Below are positions 32,332-40,397 of a stretch of 64,000 nt of DNA, in pieces. Position 1 is the first letter of the stretch; each line of letters opens with the position of its first letter. This stretch comes from RPQJ01 sp963777725. Lineage in GTDB: Bacteria; Pseudomonadota; Gammaproteobacteria; Steroidobacterales; Steroidobacteraceae. Location of the stretch: the NCBI GenBank assembly GCA_963777725.1, contig CAVZRR010000018.1, positions 62,001-126,000 on the forward strand. Reading direction: 5' to 3'. The translations under genes and the position numbers were made by a program. The notes beneath the pieces are model-generated. The model saw only the letters and a program-made list of their open reading frames with translations, searched no databases and was not told where the DNA came from.

Positions 32332-33789
32332 TTACGCCACCGCACCGCGGCGCGCCATCTCGGCGCGCCAGCGTGAGAAGCGTGCCGCGAGCGCGGCATC
32401 ACCGGATGGGGTGAAGACGCGCTCGATCGGCAACGGCCGCCAGGACGCGGGTCGTCCTGCTGCGAGGAAAGCCACGCCGCGCGCAGTGGCCTCGGCGACC
32501 GCGTAACGCTCGACGGGCAGGCCGCTCAGGTCGGCGAGGCTGCGACACAACACGTCGCTGCGCGACAGTCCGCCGGAAACCCGGATGCGCTGCAGCGGGG
32601 CCGAGCGGCGCAGCGACTCGAGGTTCACGCAAAGCAGGAACGCGACGCTTTCCAGCACGGCGGCCAGTTGCGCGGCGTCGTCGCCGTCGCCGACGAACTC
32701 GATCGGGAAGTCGGGCTGCCAGAACGGCGCTCCGAGGCCGCCGACGCCGTTCATGAACAGCGGCGGATCGTGGGGACTCGACTGCGCCGGCCATGGCATC
32801 GCGAGAGCCCGGTCGACGTCCAGACCGACCCGGCCGCGCAACCACTCGAGCGCACTCCCGGCGCCGTTCACCGTGCCCTCGTGACTGCGCAGTGCGCTGG
32901 TGCCATCGGAGCACAGCACGCTGCGCAACAAGCCATCCGGCAGTGGCGCATCGGCCGGCGCCACTCGCTGCACGAATGCGCCGGTACCGATGTTGATCAT
33001 CGCGATCGACGGATCGGGCGTGCCGAACGCGAATGCTGCGGCGGATTGGTCACCCGTGCAGGCCACGAGCGGCAGGCGCCGCTCGCCGAGAACCAGCGGG
33101 CCGTAGCGATGCCAGGTCGACACGCACAGCGGTAGTTGCTCGCGAGGCAGATCGAACATGCCCAGCAATTCCGGCGACCAGTCGAGCGTCGTCGGGTCGA
33201 ACAACAACGTCCGCGAAGCATTGGCGGGGTCCACGACCGCCGACTGCCCATGCACCAACCCTTGCACGAGATAGCTCGATAACGGACCGAGGGCCAGGTC
33301 ATGCGCCGTGGCGGCCTGCTGCACTGCGCTGACGTGGTCGAGGCACCAGCGCAGCTTGCTCGCGCCGTAATGCGGCGACAGGGGCAGGCCCGTGATCTCT
33401 CGCACCCGGACGGCAAGATGCTGCATGCGCTCGAGCAGCACGGCGTTGCGGCGATCCTGCCAGGAAATCGCTTCCGTCAGCGCGCGGCCGCTGCTGCGTT
33501 CCCAGCAGACGATGGTCGAGCGTTGCGTCGCGAGGCCCACGCCGCAGATTGGCAGGCCCCGGGCCGCTTCGGAATCGCACGCGTCCAGCGCGGCCGTGCG
33601 CAGCGACTGCAGCAGCTCCCAGGGTTCCTGCTCGACGCGGTCGTCCCCCTCGCGATGCGAATCGACCGGCACATGGGCTGAAGCGAGCGGCGCGCCGAGC
33701 GCGTCGAACAGCACCGCGCGACTCGAGTGGCTGCCCTGGTCGAGCGCCAGCGTGCAGCCAGCCTCCTGCGGCGCACCGTGGAAACTCAT
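32332..33789 (-). CDS. FGGY-family carbohydrate kinase (glycerol-kinase-like)
   Basis: 485 residues from the ATG at 33789. The FGGY/actin fold shows as CTLALDQGSHSSRAVLFD (phosphate 1), AISWQDRRN, VACTGDQSAAAFAFG, NIGTGAFV (phosphate 2) and VSGGLSRSDVLCRSLADLSG (adenosine loop). Glycerol kinases read LALDQGTTSSRA, so this is a near relative; SH replaces TT. The substrate could be glycerol or another polyol. The gene is 31 bases downstream of a glycerophosphodiesterase gene, which releases glycerol-3-phosphate, so a glycerol-phosphodiester pathway is plausible (inference). Confidence 0.82.
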   Translation of the reverse strand: MSFHGAPQEAGCTLALDQGSHSSRAVLFDALGAPLASAHVPVDSHREGDDRVEQEPWELLQSLRTAALDACDSEAARGLPICGVGLATQRSTIVCWERSSGRALTEAISWQDRRNAVLLERMQHLAVRVREITGLPLSPHYGASKLRWCLDHVSAVQQAATAHDLALGPLSSYLVQGLVHGQSAVVDPANASRTLLFDPTTLDWSPELLGMFDLPREQLPLCVSTWHRYGPLVLGERRLPLVACTGDQSAAAFAFGTPDPSIAMINIGTGAFVQRVAPADAPLPDGLLRSVLCSDGTSALRSHEGTVNGAGSALEWLRGRVGLDVDRALAMPWPAQSSPHDPPLFMNGVGGLGAPFWQPDFPIEFVGDGDDAAQLAAVLESVAFLLCVNLESLRRSAPLQRIRVSGGLSRSDVLCRSLADLSGLPVERYAVAEATARGVAFLAAGRPASWRPLPIERVFTPSGDAALAARFSRWRAEMARRGAVA

Positions 33790-33820
33790 TGGTCGGCAGG
33801 GTCGCGCGACGGGAGCGCGC

Positions 33821-34582
33821 TCACCACTGCCGGCGCCCCTCCTCATAGGCGCTGAGCAGCCCGCGCACGGTCATCGACTCGACGAACTTCGCGCCTCGCT
33901 GCTGGCACGCCCGCGCGGTTTCGAGGTCGCGGACCTCGTAGATGGCCCAGGCCCAGGGGCCCGGCCACAACGGTTCGCCATCGTCCGACAACCGCTCGAG
34001 GTTGACGAACAGGAACTCGGGCGCCAGCGCGGCCGCCTCGGCGCACGCAGCGTCGTCGTATTCGCTCAGGACCCAGCCGATCCGAGCGCCCGTCATCATG
34101 CGCAGGATCTTGATCGTCGCCAGGTCGAACGAGATCAGCACGCAACGGTTCAGCACGGGTCGCAGCACGTCGGTCACGCGCCGCAGCACCGCTTCGCGCC
34201 CGAACTTGCGCAGGCTCGATCGCTTGATCTCGACGAACGCGGTCACGTCGTCCCAGCCTGCGAGCGCATCGGCGACCTGGGCGAGCGAGGGCGCGCACGT
34301 GAAGGCGTGCTTCTGGCCGAGCCGGGCCGTCTCGCCGACCGGAATCTCGGACAGGTCCGACCAGGTGAGGTCGTGGACGCTCTCCGGCCGCCCGGCGACG
34401 CGCGCGAGGTCGGCGTCGTGGAACACAACGGGCACGTGGTCGCTGGTCAGTTGCACGTCGAACTCGACGTAGCGGATGCCGAGTTGCACCGCAGACTCGA
34501 GCGCCGGCAGCGTGTTCTCCGGAAACTCCGCTGCGTTGCCGCGATGGGCAACGATTTCGGGCAGGGCATGACTCGGATGCAT
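33821..34582 (-). CDS. Glycerophosphodiester phosphodiesterase family protein
   Basis: 253 residues with the GDPD TIM-barrel signature: VAHRGNAAEFPENTLPALESAV near the start (His-Arg-Gly, Glu-Asn), EFDVQLTSDHVPVVFHD, EIKRSS and a C-terminal ARACQQRGAKFVESM. It hydrolyses glycerophosphodiesters to glycerol-3-phosphate plus an alcohol. There is no signal peptide, so it is cytoplasmic. The start at 34582 is the Met just before the conserved beta strand. It precedes the FGGY kinase in an apparent two-gene operon. Confidence 0.88.
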   Translation of the reverse strand: MHPSHALPEIVAHRGNAAEFPENTLPALESAVQLGIRYVEFDVQLTSDHVPVVFHDADLARVAGRPESVHDLTWSDLSEIPVGETARLGQKHAFTCAPSLAQVADALAGWDDVTAFVEIKRSSLRKFGREAVLRRVTDVLRPVLNRCVLISFDLATIKILRMMTGARIGWVLSEYDDAACAEAAALAPEFLFVNLERLSDDGEPLWPGPWAWAIYEVRDLETARACQQRGAKFVESMTVRGLLSAYEEGRRQW

Positions 34583-34679
34583 CGGTCGCCTCGGCGCTGG
34601 CTGTCGGCTGCGAATATTACTTAACGCCGGGTCCCGCGATCGTGCAATCGAGTGCCAAGCGACGTCGAGCGGCGCACGG

Positions 34680-34696
34680 GTGACGGAAATCGTCAC
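34680..34696. promoter_or_regulatory. Palindrome, candidate enhancer-binding-protein site
   Basis: GTGACG-gaaat-CGTCAC, about 60 bases upstream of a sigma-54 promoter. This is the expected location of an upstream activator site for an AAA+ enhancer-binding protein. Which protein binds is unknown. Confidence 0.5.
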
Positions 34697-34750
34697 TTCG
34701 CCGCATCCCGCTGGGTGTCATAAGTCCTTGAATGAACGAGTGATCACGGT

Positions 34751-34766
34751 TGGCACGCGGCTTGCT
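34751..34766 (+). promoter_or_regulatory. Sigma-54 promoter
   Basis: TGGCACG-N4-TTGCT, a full match to the -24/-12 consensus. The predicted start is near 34777, about 30 bases before the ATG at 34808. Confidence 0.82.
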
Positions 34767-34807
34767 TCGGTTCTCGGCAGCCGCCGCAGGAGGCCTCGAG
34801 GTTCGTC

Positions 34808-35059
34808 ATGCAGTCCGAAGTGATCGCGCTACTGTTTCCCGCATCGGGTTCGCCCGCCGAGGGCACGACACCACTGGTGACGGCCTTGCTGCGCGATGCA
34901 GAAGGACTCATGGAGTTGCGCCACCTGCGACCGGACAAGGCCCTGCTGCGCAAGGCACGGCTCGCCGGTCGCCTCAATTGCGGCACGCCCATCGTCGATC
35001 CGCTGACGCGCGAAGTGATCGGCTACGAAATCGATCCGATCGCCCTGCCCGCCGCCTGA
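34808..35059 (+). CDS. Small protein of unknown function under a sigma-54 promoter
   Basis: 83 residues, no recognised family. The N-terminal half is hydrophobic to neutral (SEVIALLFPASGSPAEGTTPLVTALL), the middle is basic (LRPDKALLRKARLAGRLNCG), and the C-terminal part (VDPLTREVIGYEIDPIALP) looks like a short beta hairpin. AGGAGG at about 34789-34794 provides a ribosome site some 13 bases before the ATG. A consensus sigma-54 promoter and an upstream palindrome point to nitrogen, stress or envelope control (inference). It is followed 42 bases later by the K+ channel gene, which may be read through from the same promoter. Confidence 0.7.
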   Translation: MQSEVIALLFPASGSPAEGTTPLVTALLRDAEGLMELRHLRPDKALLRKARLAGRLNCGTPIVDPLTREVIGYEIDPIALPAA

Positions 35060-35101
35060 GGCCCGCCGCGAGCAGCCGGCCGGCTGCGATATAGTCCCGC
35101 C

Positions 35102-36217
35102 ATGAAGCCAGGGCGGGCCGGCAAGGAGCACGTGCAACCGTTGGTGTTCGGCGGCGTGCGCCGCCGTCTGCGTCGTTTGCGATCCGAACGCGGCAGCGCG
35201 ACCGCGCCGATTCTCGTCCTCAAGACTTCCACGCCGCCAGAGATCGCTCTGTTGCTGCGCGCGGGCGCCGTGCTGCTGCTGATCGGCGCGGTGTTCACCG
35301 TGTTCCTGCTCGATCGCGGCGGGCTGACGGACAACCTCGACGGGCACGTCTCGGTCACGGACGTCCTCTATTTCACGATGATCACGATCACGACGGTCGG
35401 CTACGGCGACATCGTTCCCGTATCCGACCAGGCGCGGCTCATCGACGCGTTCTTCGTCACGCCGGTGCGGATCTTCGTCTGGTTCATCTTCCTGGGCACG
35501 GCCTACCAGTTCATCATCAAGCGGCTCGTCGAGGAGTGGCGCATGACGCGTTTGCAGCAGGAGTTGCAGGGCCACGTGGTCCTGTGCGGTTATGGCGACA
35601 GCGGCTCGGTGGCCGCCGGCGAACTGTTGCACCGTGGCTGGTCGCCGCAGAAGATCGTGGTCATCGACTCGCGCCGCGAAGAAGTCGGCCGGGCGGCCGA
35701 GCGCGGCTTCATCGGCCTGCACGGCAACGCATCGAGCGAAGAACTGCTGCACGTGGCTGCCGTACCGCGCGCGCGTGCGGTGATCGTCAGCGTCGGACGC
35801 GACGACACCACGGTGCTCGTGGTGCTGACCATCCGCGCGATCGCGAAGCAGGTGCGAGTGATCGCCCGCGTCGGTGAGCAGGAGAACGTGAAGCTGGTGC
35901 GTGCGAGCGGTGCGGACGTGATCGTCTCGCCGCCGCAATTCGGCGGCTGCCTGATGGCGGATGCTGTGCAGAGTGACGGCACGGTGGGATTCATCTCCGA
36001 GATGCTGTCGTTCCACGGCGAGTACCAGCTGCAGGAGCGTGCGCCGCGCCCCGAGGAACTCGGCCGTGCCGCGCGCGAACTCGAAGGCTCGCTGGTGGTC
36101 GAGGTGCTGCGCGATGGCCGGCGGATCGGCGGCTGGGCGGACGCGCGGCTCGTCATCGAGGCGGGCGACCGGCTGCTGGTCATCGACTCCGACGCGGTGC
36201 TCGACGCCTCGGCCTAG
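35102..36217 (+). CDS. Two-TM potassium channel with RCK (TrkA-N/TrkA-C) domain
   Basis: 371 residues. A first transmembrane helix (ALLLRAGAVLLLIGAVFTVFLL), a pore loop with the selectivity filter TTVGYGD, and a second helix (VRIFVWFIFLGTAYQFII) are followed by a cytoplasmic RCK domain. Its nucleotide motif is VVLCGYGDSGSVAAGEL, and a TrkA-C-like end follows. This resembles MthK/Kch-type channels gated by Ca2+ or nucleotide. The stop shares a CTAG with the convergent SLC13 gene, so the transcripts overlap by four bases. Confidence 0.9.
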   Translation: MKPGRAGKEHVQPLVFGGVRRRLRRLRSERGSATAPILVLKTSTPPEIALLLRAGAVLLLIGAVFTVFLLDRGGLTDNLDGHVSVTDVLYFTMITITTVGYGDIVPVSDQARLIDAFFVTPVRIFVWFIFLGTAYQFIIKRLVEEWRMTRLQQELQGHVVLCGYGDSGSVAAGELLHRGWSPQKIVVIDSRREEVGRAAERGFIGLHGNASSEELLHVAAVPRARAVIVSVGRDDTTVLVVLTIRAIAKQVRVIARVGEQENVKLVRASGADVIVSPPQFGGCLMADAVQSDGTVGFISEMLSFHGEYQLQERAPRPEELGRAARELEGSLVVEVLRDGRRIGGWADARLVIEAGDRLLVIDSDAVLDASA

Positions 36218-38043
36218 ATCGGATAGACGCGCGCCAGCTCGATCGAGAACGCGACGATCATCAGGATCACGAGCGGCCCGCCGACCCGCACGAAGTCGCC
36301 GAACACGTAGCCGCCCGGCTGCATGATCAGCACGTTGGTCTGGTAGCCCATCGGCGTCGCGAATGACAGGTTGCAGCCGACGATCGCCGCGAGCACGAAT
36401 GGCTCGGGCGGCGCGCCGATCTGCGCAGCGATAGCGAGCGCCACCGGGGTGCCGACCGCGGCCGCCGCGTTATTCGAAACGAAGTTCGTCAGGACGCCGA
36501 GGAAGATCATCACGGCGGCCAGCATCGCTTGCGGCGAGAGCCCGCTCGCCACGCTCATGAACCCGCTGGCGAGCAGATCCGCGCCGCCGGTCGCCGTGAG
36601 CGATCGCCCGAGCGCGAGGCTCGCGACGACGATGAGGACGACCTCGGCGCTGATGCCGCGGCCGAGGCCCTCGAACTTGAGGCATCCCGTCAGGATCAGC
36701 GCCAGCACGCCGAGCAGCGACGACATCGCAATCGGCAGGATTCGCAGGGCCGCGAGCGTCACGACGGCTGCCATGATCAGGATCGCCAGCGGCGCCTTGC
36801 GCGTGCGCGGCAGGTCGAGCGTGCCATCCAGCACCAGCAGGCCGGCCTCGCTCTTGAGCACGGCCGCCCGTTCCGGAGGGCCCTGGATCAGCAGCACGTC
36901 GCCGGAACGCAGCTCCCGGTCCGGTATCTCACCCGCGAGCGAGGCTTCGTCCGACGGGCGGTACATCGCGAGGATCACGACGCCGTAGCGCTCCGCGAAT
37001 CGCGTCTCGCGCAGGTTGCGATGGTGGAGCGGCGACTCTTCCGTGACCACGACTTCGACCAGCTGCTGGTCCTGGGCCCGCAGCGGGTGCTGCTCCGGCG
37101 GCAGGGTGTCGACGCTGCCGGCGTCGTACAGCGTGGCACCCAGCGCCTGCTCGTATTCCTTGAGGTATGCGGAGGTGTCGTTCACGAGCAGGCGGTCGCC
37201 TTCGAGCAGCACCAGCGCATCGGTGGGCGTGAGCGTTTCGCTGCCGCGCTGTACCCGCTGCACCGTCATCTTGTTGCCCGTCCAGCGCCGGGCGAGAGCG
37301 ATCGTCTTGCCGCGGGCGCGGCTGCGCGGCCCGACGTAGAGGATCGCAGCGAACCGGCGAGGCGCGATGCCGGCGAGCGGGTTGGCGCGCTCCTTGAGCA
37401 GCCGCGGCGCGACCAGCCAGAGGTAGAGCAGGGCCAGCGCGGCCGGCCCGATCACGAGCGGCGTGAACTCGAACATGTCGATGTGCCGCACGCCGTGGTC
37501 GCTCGCCAGCGAGACGATCAGCAGGTTGGTCGACGTACCGATCGTCGTCGCCATGCCGCCGATGATCACGGCGAAGTTCATCGGCATCAGCATCCGCGAC
37601 GGCGAGTGCCCGGCGCGCATCGCGAGCCCGATCACGACCGGCATCAGCACCACGACGACGGGCGTGTCGTTGACGAAGGCGCTGAGCACCATCGCAGATG
37701 CGAGCACGGCGAGCAGTGCCAGGTGGCGATTGAACGCCCAGAGTCGGGCGAGCAGCCGCGCCAGCGGCTCGAGCGCACCGGTCACCATCAGCGCGCGGCC
37801 GAGGATCATCAGGCAGCAGATCGCGACCAGCGCCTCGTGCCCGAAGCCCAGGAAGATCTGCCGGATGCCGAGTTCGACGCCGTCCTGCTCGTACGGGAAC
37901 AGGTGAAAGCCGAGCGCCAGCCCCGAGATCACGATCAGGCTGGTGACCGGGATCGGGATGCGCTCGCGCGTGAAGAGAAAAAACGCCACGACCGTGAACA
38001 CGAGTACGGCGATGGCGTGCGCGTTGGGGATCAGGTTGAGCAC
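36214..38043 (-). CDS. SLC13/DASS-type permease with two TrkA-C domains
   Basis: 609 residues: an N-terminal membrane half with the conserved SAFVNDTPVVVVLMP and TTIGTSTNLLIVSLAS loops, two central RCK_C/TrkA-C domains (about 220-390) and a second membrane half with NFVSNNAAAAVGTP and a terminal NVLIMQPGGYVFGDF. Such proteins carry sulfate, dicarboxylates or other anions with Na+; the substrate is unclear. The start is GTG at 38043 with a weak ribosome site. A rho-independent terminator sits only 17 bases upstream on the same strand, so the gene is likely reached by read-through from the sigma-54 promoter at 38276-38291, or from an unseen promoter. Confidence 0.86.
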   Translation of the reverse strand: MLNLIPNAHAIAVLVFTVVAFFLFTRERIPIPVTSLIVISGLALGFHLFPYEQDGVELGIRQIFLGFGHEALVAICCLMILGRALMVTGALEPLARLLARLWAFNRHLALLAVLASAMVLSAFVNDTPVVVVLMPVVIGLAMRAGHSPSRMLMPMNFAVIIGGMATTIGTSTNLLIVSLASDHGVRHIDMFEFTPLVIGPAALALLYLWLVAPRLLKERANPLAGIAPRRFAAILYVGPRSRARGKTIALARRWTGNKMTVQRVQRGSETLTPTDALVLLEGDRLLVNDTSAYLKEYEQALGATLYDAGSVDTLPPEQHPLRAQDQQLVEVVVTEESPLHHRNLRETRFAERYGVVILAMYRPSDEASLAGEIPDRELRSGDVLLIQGPPERAAVLKSEAGLLVLDGTLDLPRTRKAPLAILIMAAVVTLAALRILPIAMSSLLGVLALILTGCLKFEGLGRGISAEVVLIVVASLALGRSLTATGGADLLASGFMSVASGLSPQAMLAAVMIFLGVLTNFVSNNAAAAVGTPVALAIAAQIGAPPEPFVLAAIVGCNLSFATPMGYQTNVLIMQPGGYVFGDFVRVGGPLVILMIVAFSIELARVYPI

Positions 38044-38059
38044 CGTCGAAGGTTACAGC

Positions 38060-38085
38060 AAAAAAAAACCCCGCTTGCGCGGGGT
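38060..38085 (-). terminator. Rho-independent terminator
   Basis: Minus strand: GACCCCGC-type stem of 6-7 bp (38085-38068) with a 4-base loop, then nine U (38068-38060). Confidence 0.88.
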
Positions 38086-38265
38086 CGTCGTCCGTTCGGA
38101 GCACTCAGTATTGTTGTTGTGATCTTCTTTTTATCGGTGCCCCTGGTAGGGTTCAGTTCGTTCTCCCGTCCTTGTTGTCCAGTTCGTTGGTTCCAGTCAT
38201 CCCCGGCGGAGTCGTCCACTTGCCCGTCTGCTCGTCGCCCGGGACCACGATTCATCCCGGCTTGG
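38060..38265 (-). ncRNA. Putative sigma-54-driven small RNA or attenuated leader of the SLC13 gene
   Basis: A transcript of about 205 bases is predicted from the sigma-54 promoter (start near 38265) to the intrinsic terminator ending at 38060. Near its 3' end (38133-38109) it carries A-rich motifs, TAAAAAGAAGATC and ACAACAACAATAC, resembling the CA motifs of Hfq/Crc-sequestering RNAs such as CrcZ. No convincing reading frame ends before the terminator. Because the SLC13 start is just beyond the terminator, the RNA could instead be a conditional leader. Confidence 0.55.
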
Positions 38266-38275
38266 ATCATTACGG

Positions 38276-38291
38276 AGCAATGACCGTGCCA
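38276..38291 (-). promoter_or_regulatory. Sigma-54 promoter
   Basis: Minus strand TGGCACG (38291-38285), GTCA, TTGCT (38280-38276): a full consensus match. The 150 bases further upstream also serve the divergent SIMPL gene and are AT-rich near 38300-38330. Confidence 0.82.
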
Positions 38292-38439
38292 CCTCCATTG
38301 AGTGTCATAAAAATCAATCAGTTATGATTCACATCGAAGCTGGAGGCTCGCTCAAGGGTCGGTCTTGCGGCGAACTCGTAAAGAAAGCCGACAGCGACCA
38401 GCGGTGCTGTGCCTGACGAGTTCACTGCATTTCGGGACA

Positions 38440-39222
38440 ATGCAGGCCATGACACTTCAATCCGGTTCCCGCCGCCGACAGTCCGGCCAGGGCACGCTCG
38501 CGTTCCTGGCGCTCGGCCTCGCGCTGGCGGTCGGCCTGATCGTTTCCGCCGCGCTCGTCTCGCGCAGCCTCGAGCGGATCAAGCTCGCGGGCGACAAGAT
38601 CACGGTCAAGGGCTACGCGGAGGAACAGGTCGTCTCCGACGCGGGCACCTGGCGCGGCACCGTCACGGTCCGCGCGGCGGACCTGCAGGCGGGCTATCGG
38701 CTGCTGGAGGCCGACACGGCGCGAGTGCTCAAGATGCTCGAGTCTGCGGCGGGGTCGGAGGCGGCCGTGGTCGTGTCGCCGGTCGCAGCGAGACCGCAGT
38801 ACGAAATCAGCGCCACCGGTGTGCAGACCGGTCGCATCGGCGGCTACGAGCTCGATCGCACATTCGAGCTGAACTCGAAAGACGTTGTGCTGATCGGCCG
38901 CGTCGCCGCAGCCGCCTCTGCGCTGATCAGTGACGGCGTCAGCATCAACTCCTGGCCGCCCCAGTATTTCTACGGCGACCTGAACGCAGTCAAGGTGCGA
39001 CTGATCGGTGCGGCGACGCGCGACGCGCAGCTGCGCGCCGAGCAGTTCGCTTCCGGCAGCGGCGTGACCGTCGGTGCGCTGCGCTCAGCCTCGCAGGGTG
39101 TCTTCCAGATCACGCGGCCGAATTCGACCGAGACCGCGGATTACGGCAGCTACGACACGAGTACGGTCGAGAAGGTCGTCAAGGCCGTCGTGACGGTTGA
39201 GTACTCTGTCGCTCGCGAGTGA
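38440..39222 (+). CDS. SIMPL (DUF541) domain protein
   Basis: 260 residues. A signal anchor (TLAFLALGLALAVGLIVSAALVS) is followed by the SIMPL fold: ITVKGYAEEQVVSDAGTWRGTVTVRA, SPVAARPQYEIS and a final STVEKVVKAVVTVEYSV. DUF541 proteins are periplasmic or membrane-anchored, often linked to stress responses, with no defined activity. I used the ATG at 38440 (GGGAC upstream); 38449 is equally possible. Its 3' flank carries a large hairpin (39268-39340). Confidence 0.85.
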   Translation: MQAMTLQSGSRRRQSGQGTLAFLALGLALAVGLIVSAALVSRSLERIKLAGDKITVKGYAEEQVVSDAGTWRGTVTVRAADLQAGYRLLEADTARVLKMLESAAGSEAAVVVSPVAARPQYEISATGVQTGRIGGYELDRTFELNSKDVVLIGRVAAAASALISDGVSINSWPPQYFYGDLNAVKVRLIGAATRDAQLRAEQFASGSGVTVGALRSASQGVFQITRPNSTETADYGSYDTSTVEKVVKAVVTVEYSVARE

Positions 39223-39267
39223 GCGCGCTTTCCTTCGGTCGCTCTCGCTTCTGCGCTGCGGGTGGCG

Positions 39268-39340
39268 GCCGCCTGTCCGAGGCCTGTTTCGAGTCGCTCC
39301 TCGGGAATCGCTTGGTCGAAACAGGCCCCGGACAGGCGGC
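39268..39340 (+). repeat. 3'-flank hairpin 1 with conserved loop
   Basis: Arms 39268-39292 and 39316-39340 (24 of 25 bases pair; inner stem TTTCGA/TCGAAA) enclose a 23-base loop (39293-39315). It starts 46 bases after the SIMPL stop and has no U-tract. Confidence 0.9.
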
Positions 39341-39490
39341 TTCACACGCGGCGCCTGAGCGAGCCGCCGGAGGAACCGGCCGCTCGCACGGCGCAAGTAA
39401 CGTCCACCAGTTCCGGCGTGACGGGCGTGAGTCGTGGCAAAACTGGCACTGGACGGGCTGCCTCTTTCCGCTTCGGCTGCATGCGGCGTG

Positions 39491-39520
39491 CGAGTGGCGA
39501 GGCAATCGCCTCGACACTCG
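39491..39520. repeat. Small interrupted hairpin
   Basis: CGAGTG-gc-GAGGC-aatc-GCCTC-ga-CACTCG, lying between the two large hairpins in the 415-base gene-free stretch 39223-39637. I see nothing else interpretable in this stretch. Confidence 0.6.
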
Positions 39521-39539
39521 CTCAGCCGCGGCGTGTCAG

Positions 39540-39610
39540 CTGGGGATTCCGGCGTCGTTTCGACCAAGCGATTCCCGAGGAGCGACTCGAAACGACGCCG
39601 GAATCCCCAG
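39540..39610 (-). repeat. 3'-flank hairpin 2 with the same loop
   Basis: Perfect 24-base arms (39540-39563 and 39587-39610). Read on the minus strand, the 23-base loop and the inner TTTCGA/TCGAAA are identical to hairpin 1, but the outer 18 bases of stem are unrelated. It starts 28 bases after the minus-strand gene's stop. Confidence 0.92.
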
Positions 39611-39637
39611 CCTGCCACCGCCCGGCTGACGAGACCG

Positions 39638-40384
39638 TCAGCGAATGAGCTCGACCAACTCGTAGTACGTCTGCATGTAGCCCGCGACCTGCCCCCTGAG
39701 GAACACGAACTCGCCGTCATTCGTGCACCACACGTCGTAGGGCGGATGCTCCTGCGGCAGCCCCGGCGCCGAGACGTAGCGGAAGTGCAGCGCGTCGAAC
39801 GTGCCGGCGCGCACCGTCACGCGCTCTTCGCCTACGTACTCGATGTGGACGCCGATCCGATAGAGCATCGGGCCCGTGGCGCCGCGGTGGTCGGGCGAGG
39901 AGAGCAGGAACTCGTCGATGCCCTGGATGCCCGGGCCCTTCGCGCGATCGTACAGGCGCAGGTGCCAGGCATCGCACGCGATCGCGTGATTCTGGAAGGT
40001 GCGCAGCGGCGGGTGGCGGTGCTCCATGCGCTGCGAGATGCGGCCCTCGGGCGCGGTGAAGGCCTCGCACTCCGTGTGGTCGGGGTGGAACTTGAACCAG
40101 CCCGATCCCATGAACCGGTCACCCACCGTGATGCGCACGAAGCAGTCCATCGGCAGCCACTGTTCATCGAGGCTGTAGGTGATGTCGCGCATCACGCTCG
40201 GCCGGTCGTCGATCTCGCAGTGCGCAGTGATCGTGCGCTTGCCGTCCGCATGGACATCGATGTGGAAGTACTCGCGGCCGCGCTCCTGCAGCCAGCGGTC
40301 GGGCTTGTGCGAGAGGTAGGTGATGGTGCCGCGTGCGCTGCGATGGTCGCGTTGCAGGACGGTGGGCGCCGCGGTCTCGGTCAT
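39638..40384 (-). CDS. Protein of unknown function downstream of glutaryl-CoA dehydrogenase
   Basis: 248 residues, soluble, no signal peptide, mostly beta with many aromatic and His residues (EYFHIDVHADGKRTITAHCEID, GSGWFKFHPDHTECEAF, ERVTVRAGTFDALHFRYVS, YMQTYYELVELI). The AGTFDALHFRY segment recalls proteins that measure lipid-like adducts, such as DUF3108, but the resemblance is too weak for assignment. It starts 13 bases after gcdH and is almost certainly co-transcribed, so a role near acyl-CoA or steroid-like catabolism is possible. Confidence 0.75.
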   Translation of the reverse strand: MTETAAPTVLQRDHRSARGTITYLSHKPDRWLQERGREYFHIDVHADGKRTITAHCEIDDRPSVMRDITYSLDEQWLPMDCFVRITVGDRFMGSGWFKFHPDHTECEAFTAPEGRISQRMEHRHPPLRTFQNHAIACDAWHLRLYDRAKGPGIQGIDEFLLSSPDHRGATGPMLYRIGVHIEYVGEERVTVRAGTFDALHFRYVSAPGLPQEHPPYDVWCTNDGEFVFLRGQVAGYMQTYYELVELIR

Positions 40385-40397
40385 CTCGGGTCGCTGC

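Noticed and set aside
38031..38270. 79-codon open frame on the minus strand under the sigma-54 promoter
   Set aside because: It reads through the intrinsic terminator hairpin and its U-tract (giving FFCC) and ends inside the SLC13 gene start; composition is unlike neighbouring proteins. A non-coding RNA or leader fits better.
39268..39610. Hairpins with shared loop as integron attC sites
   Set aside because: No GTTRRRY/RYYYAAC core sites, no cassette genes between them and no integrase; stem and loop organisation differs.
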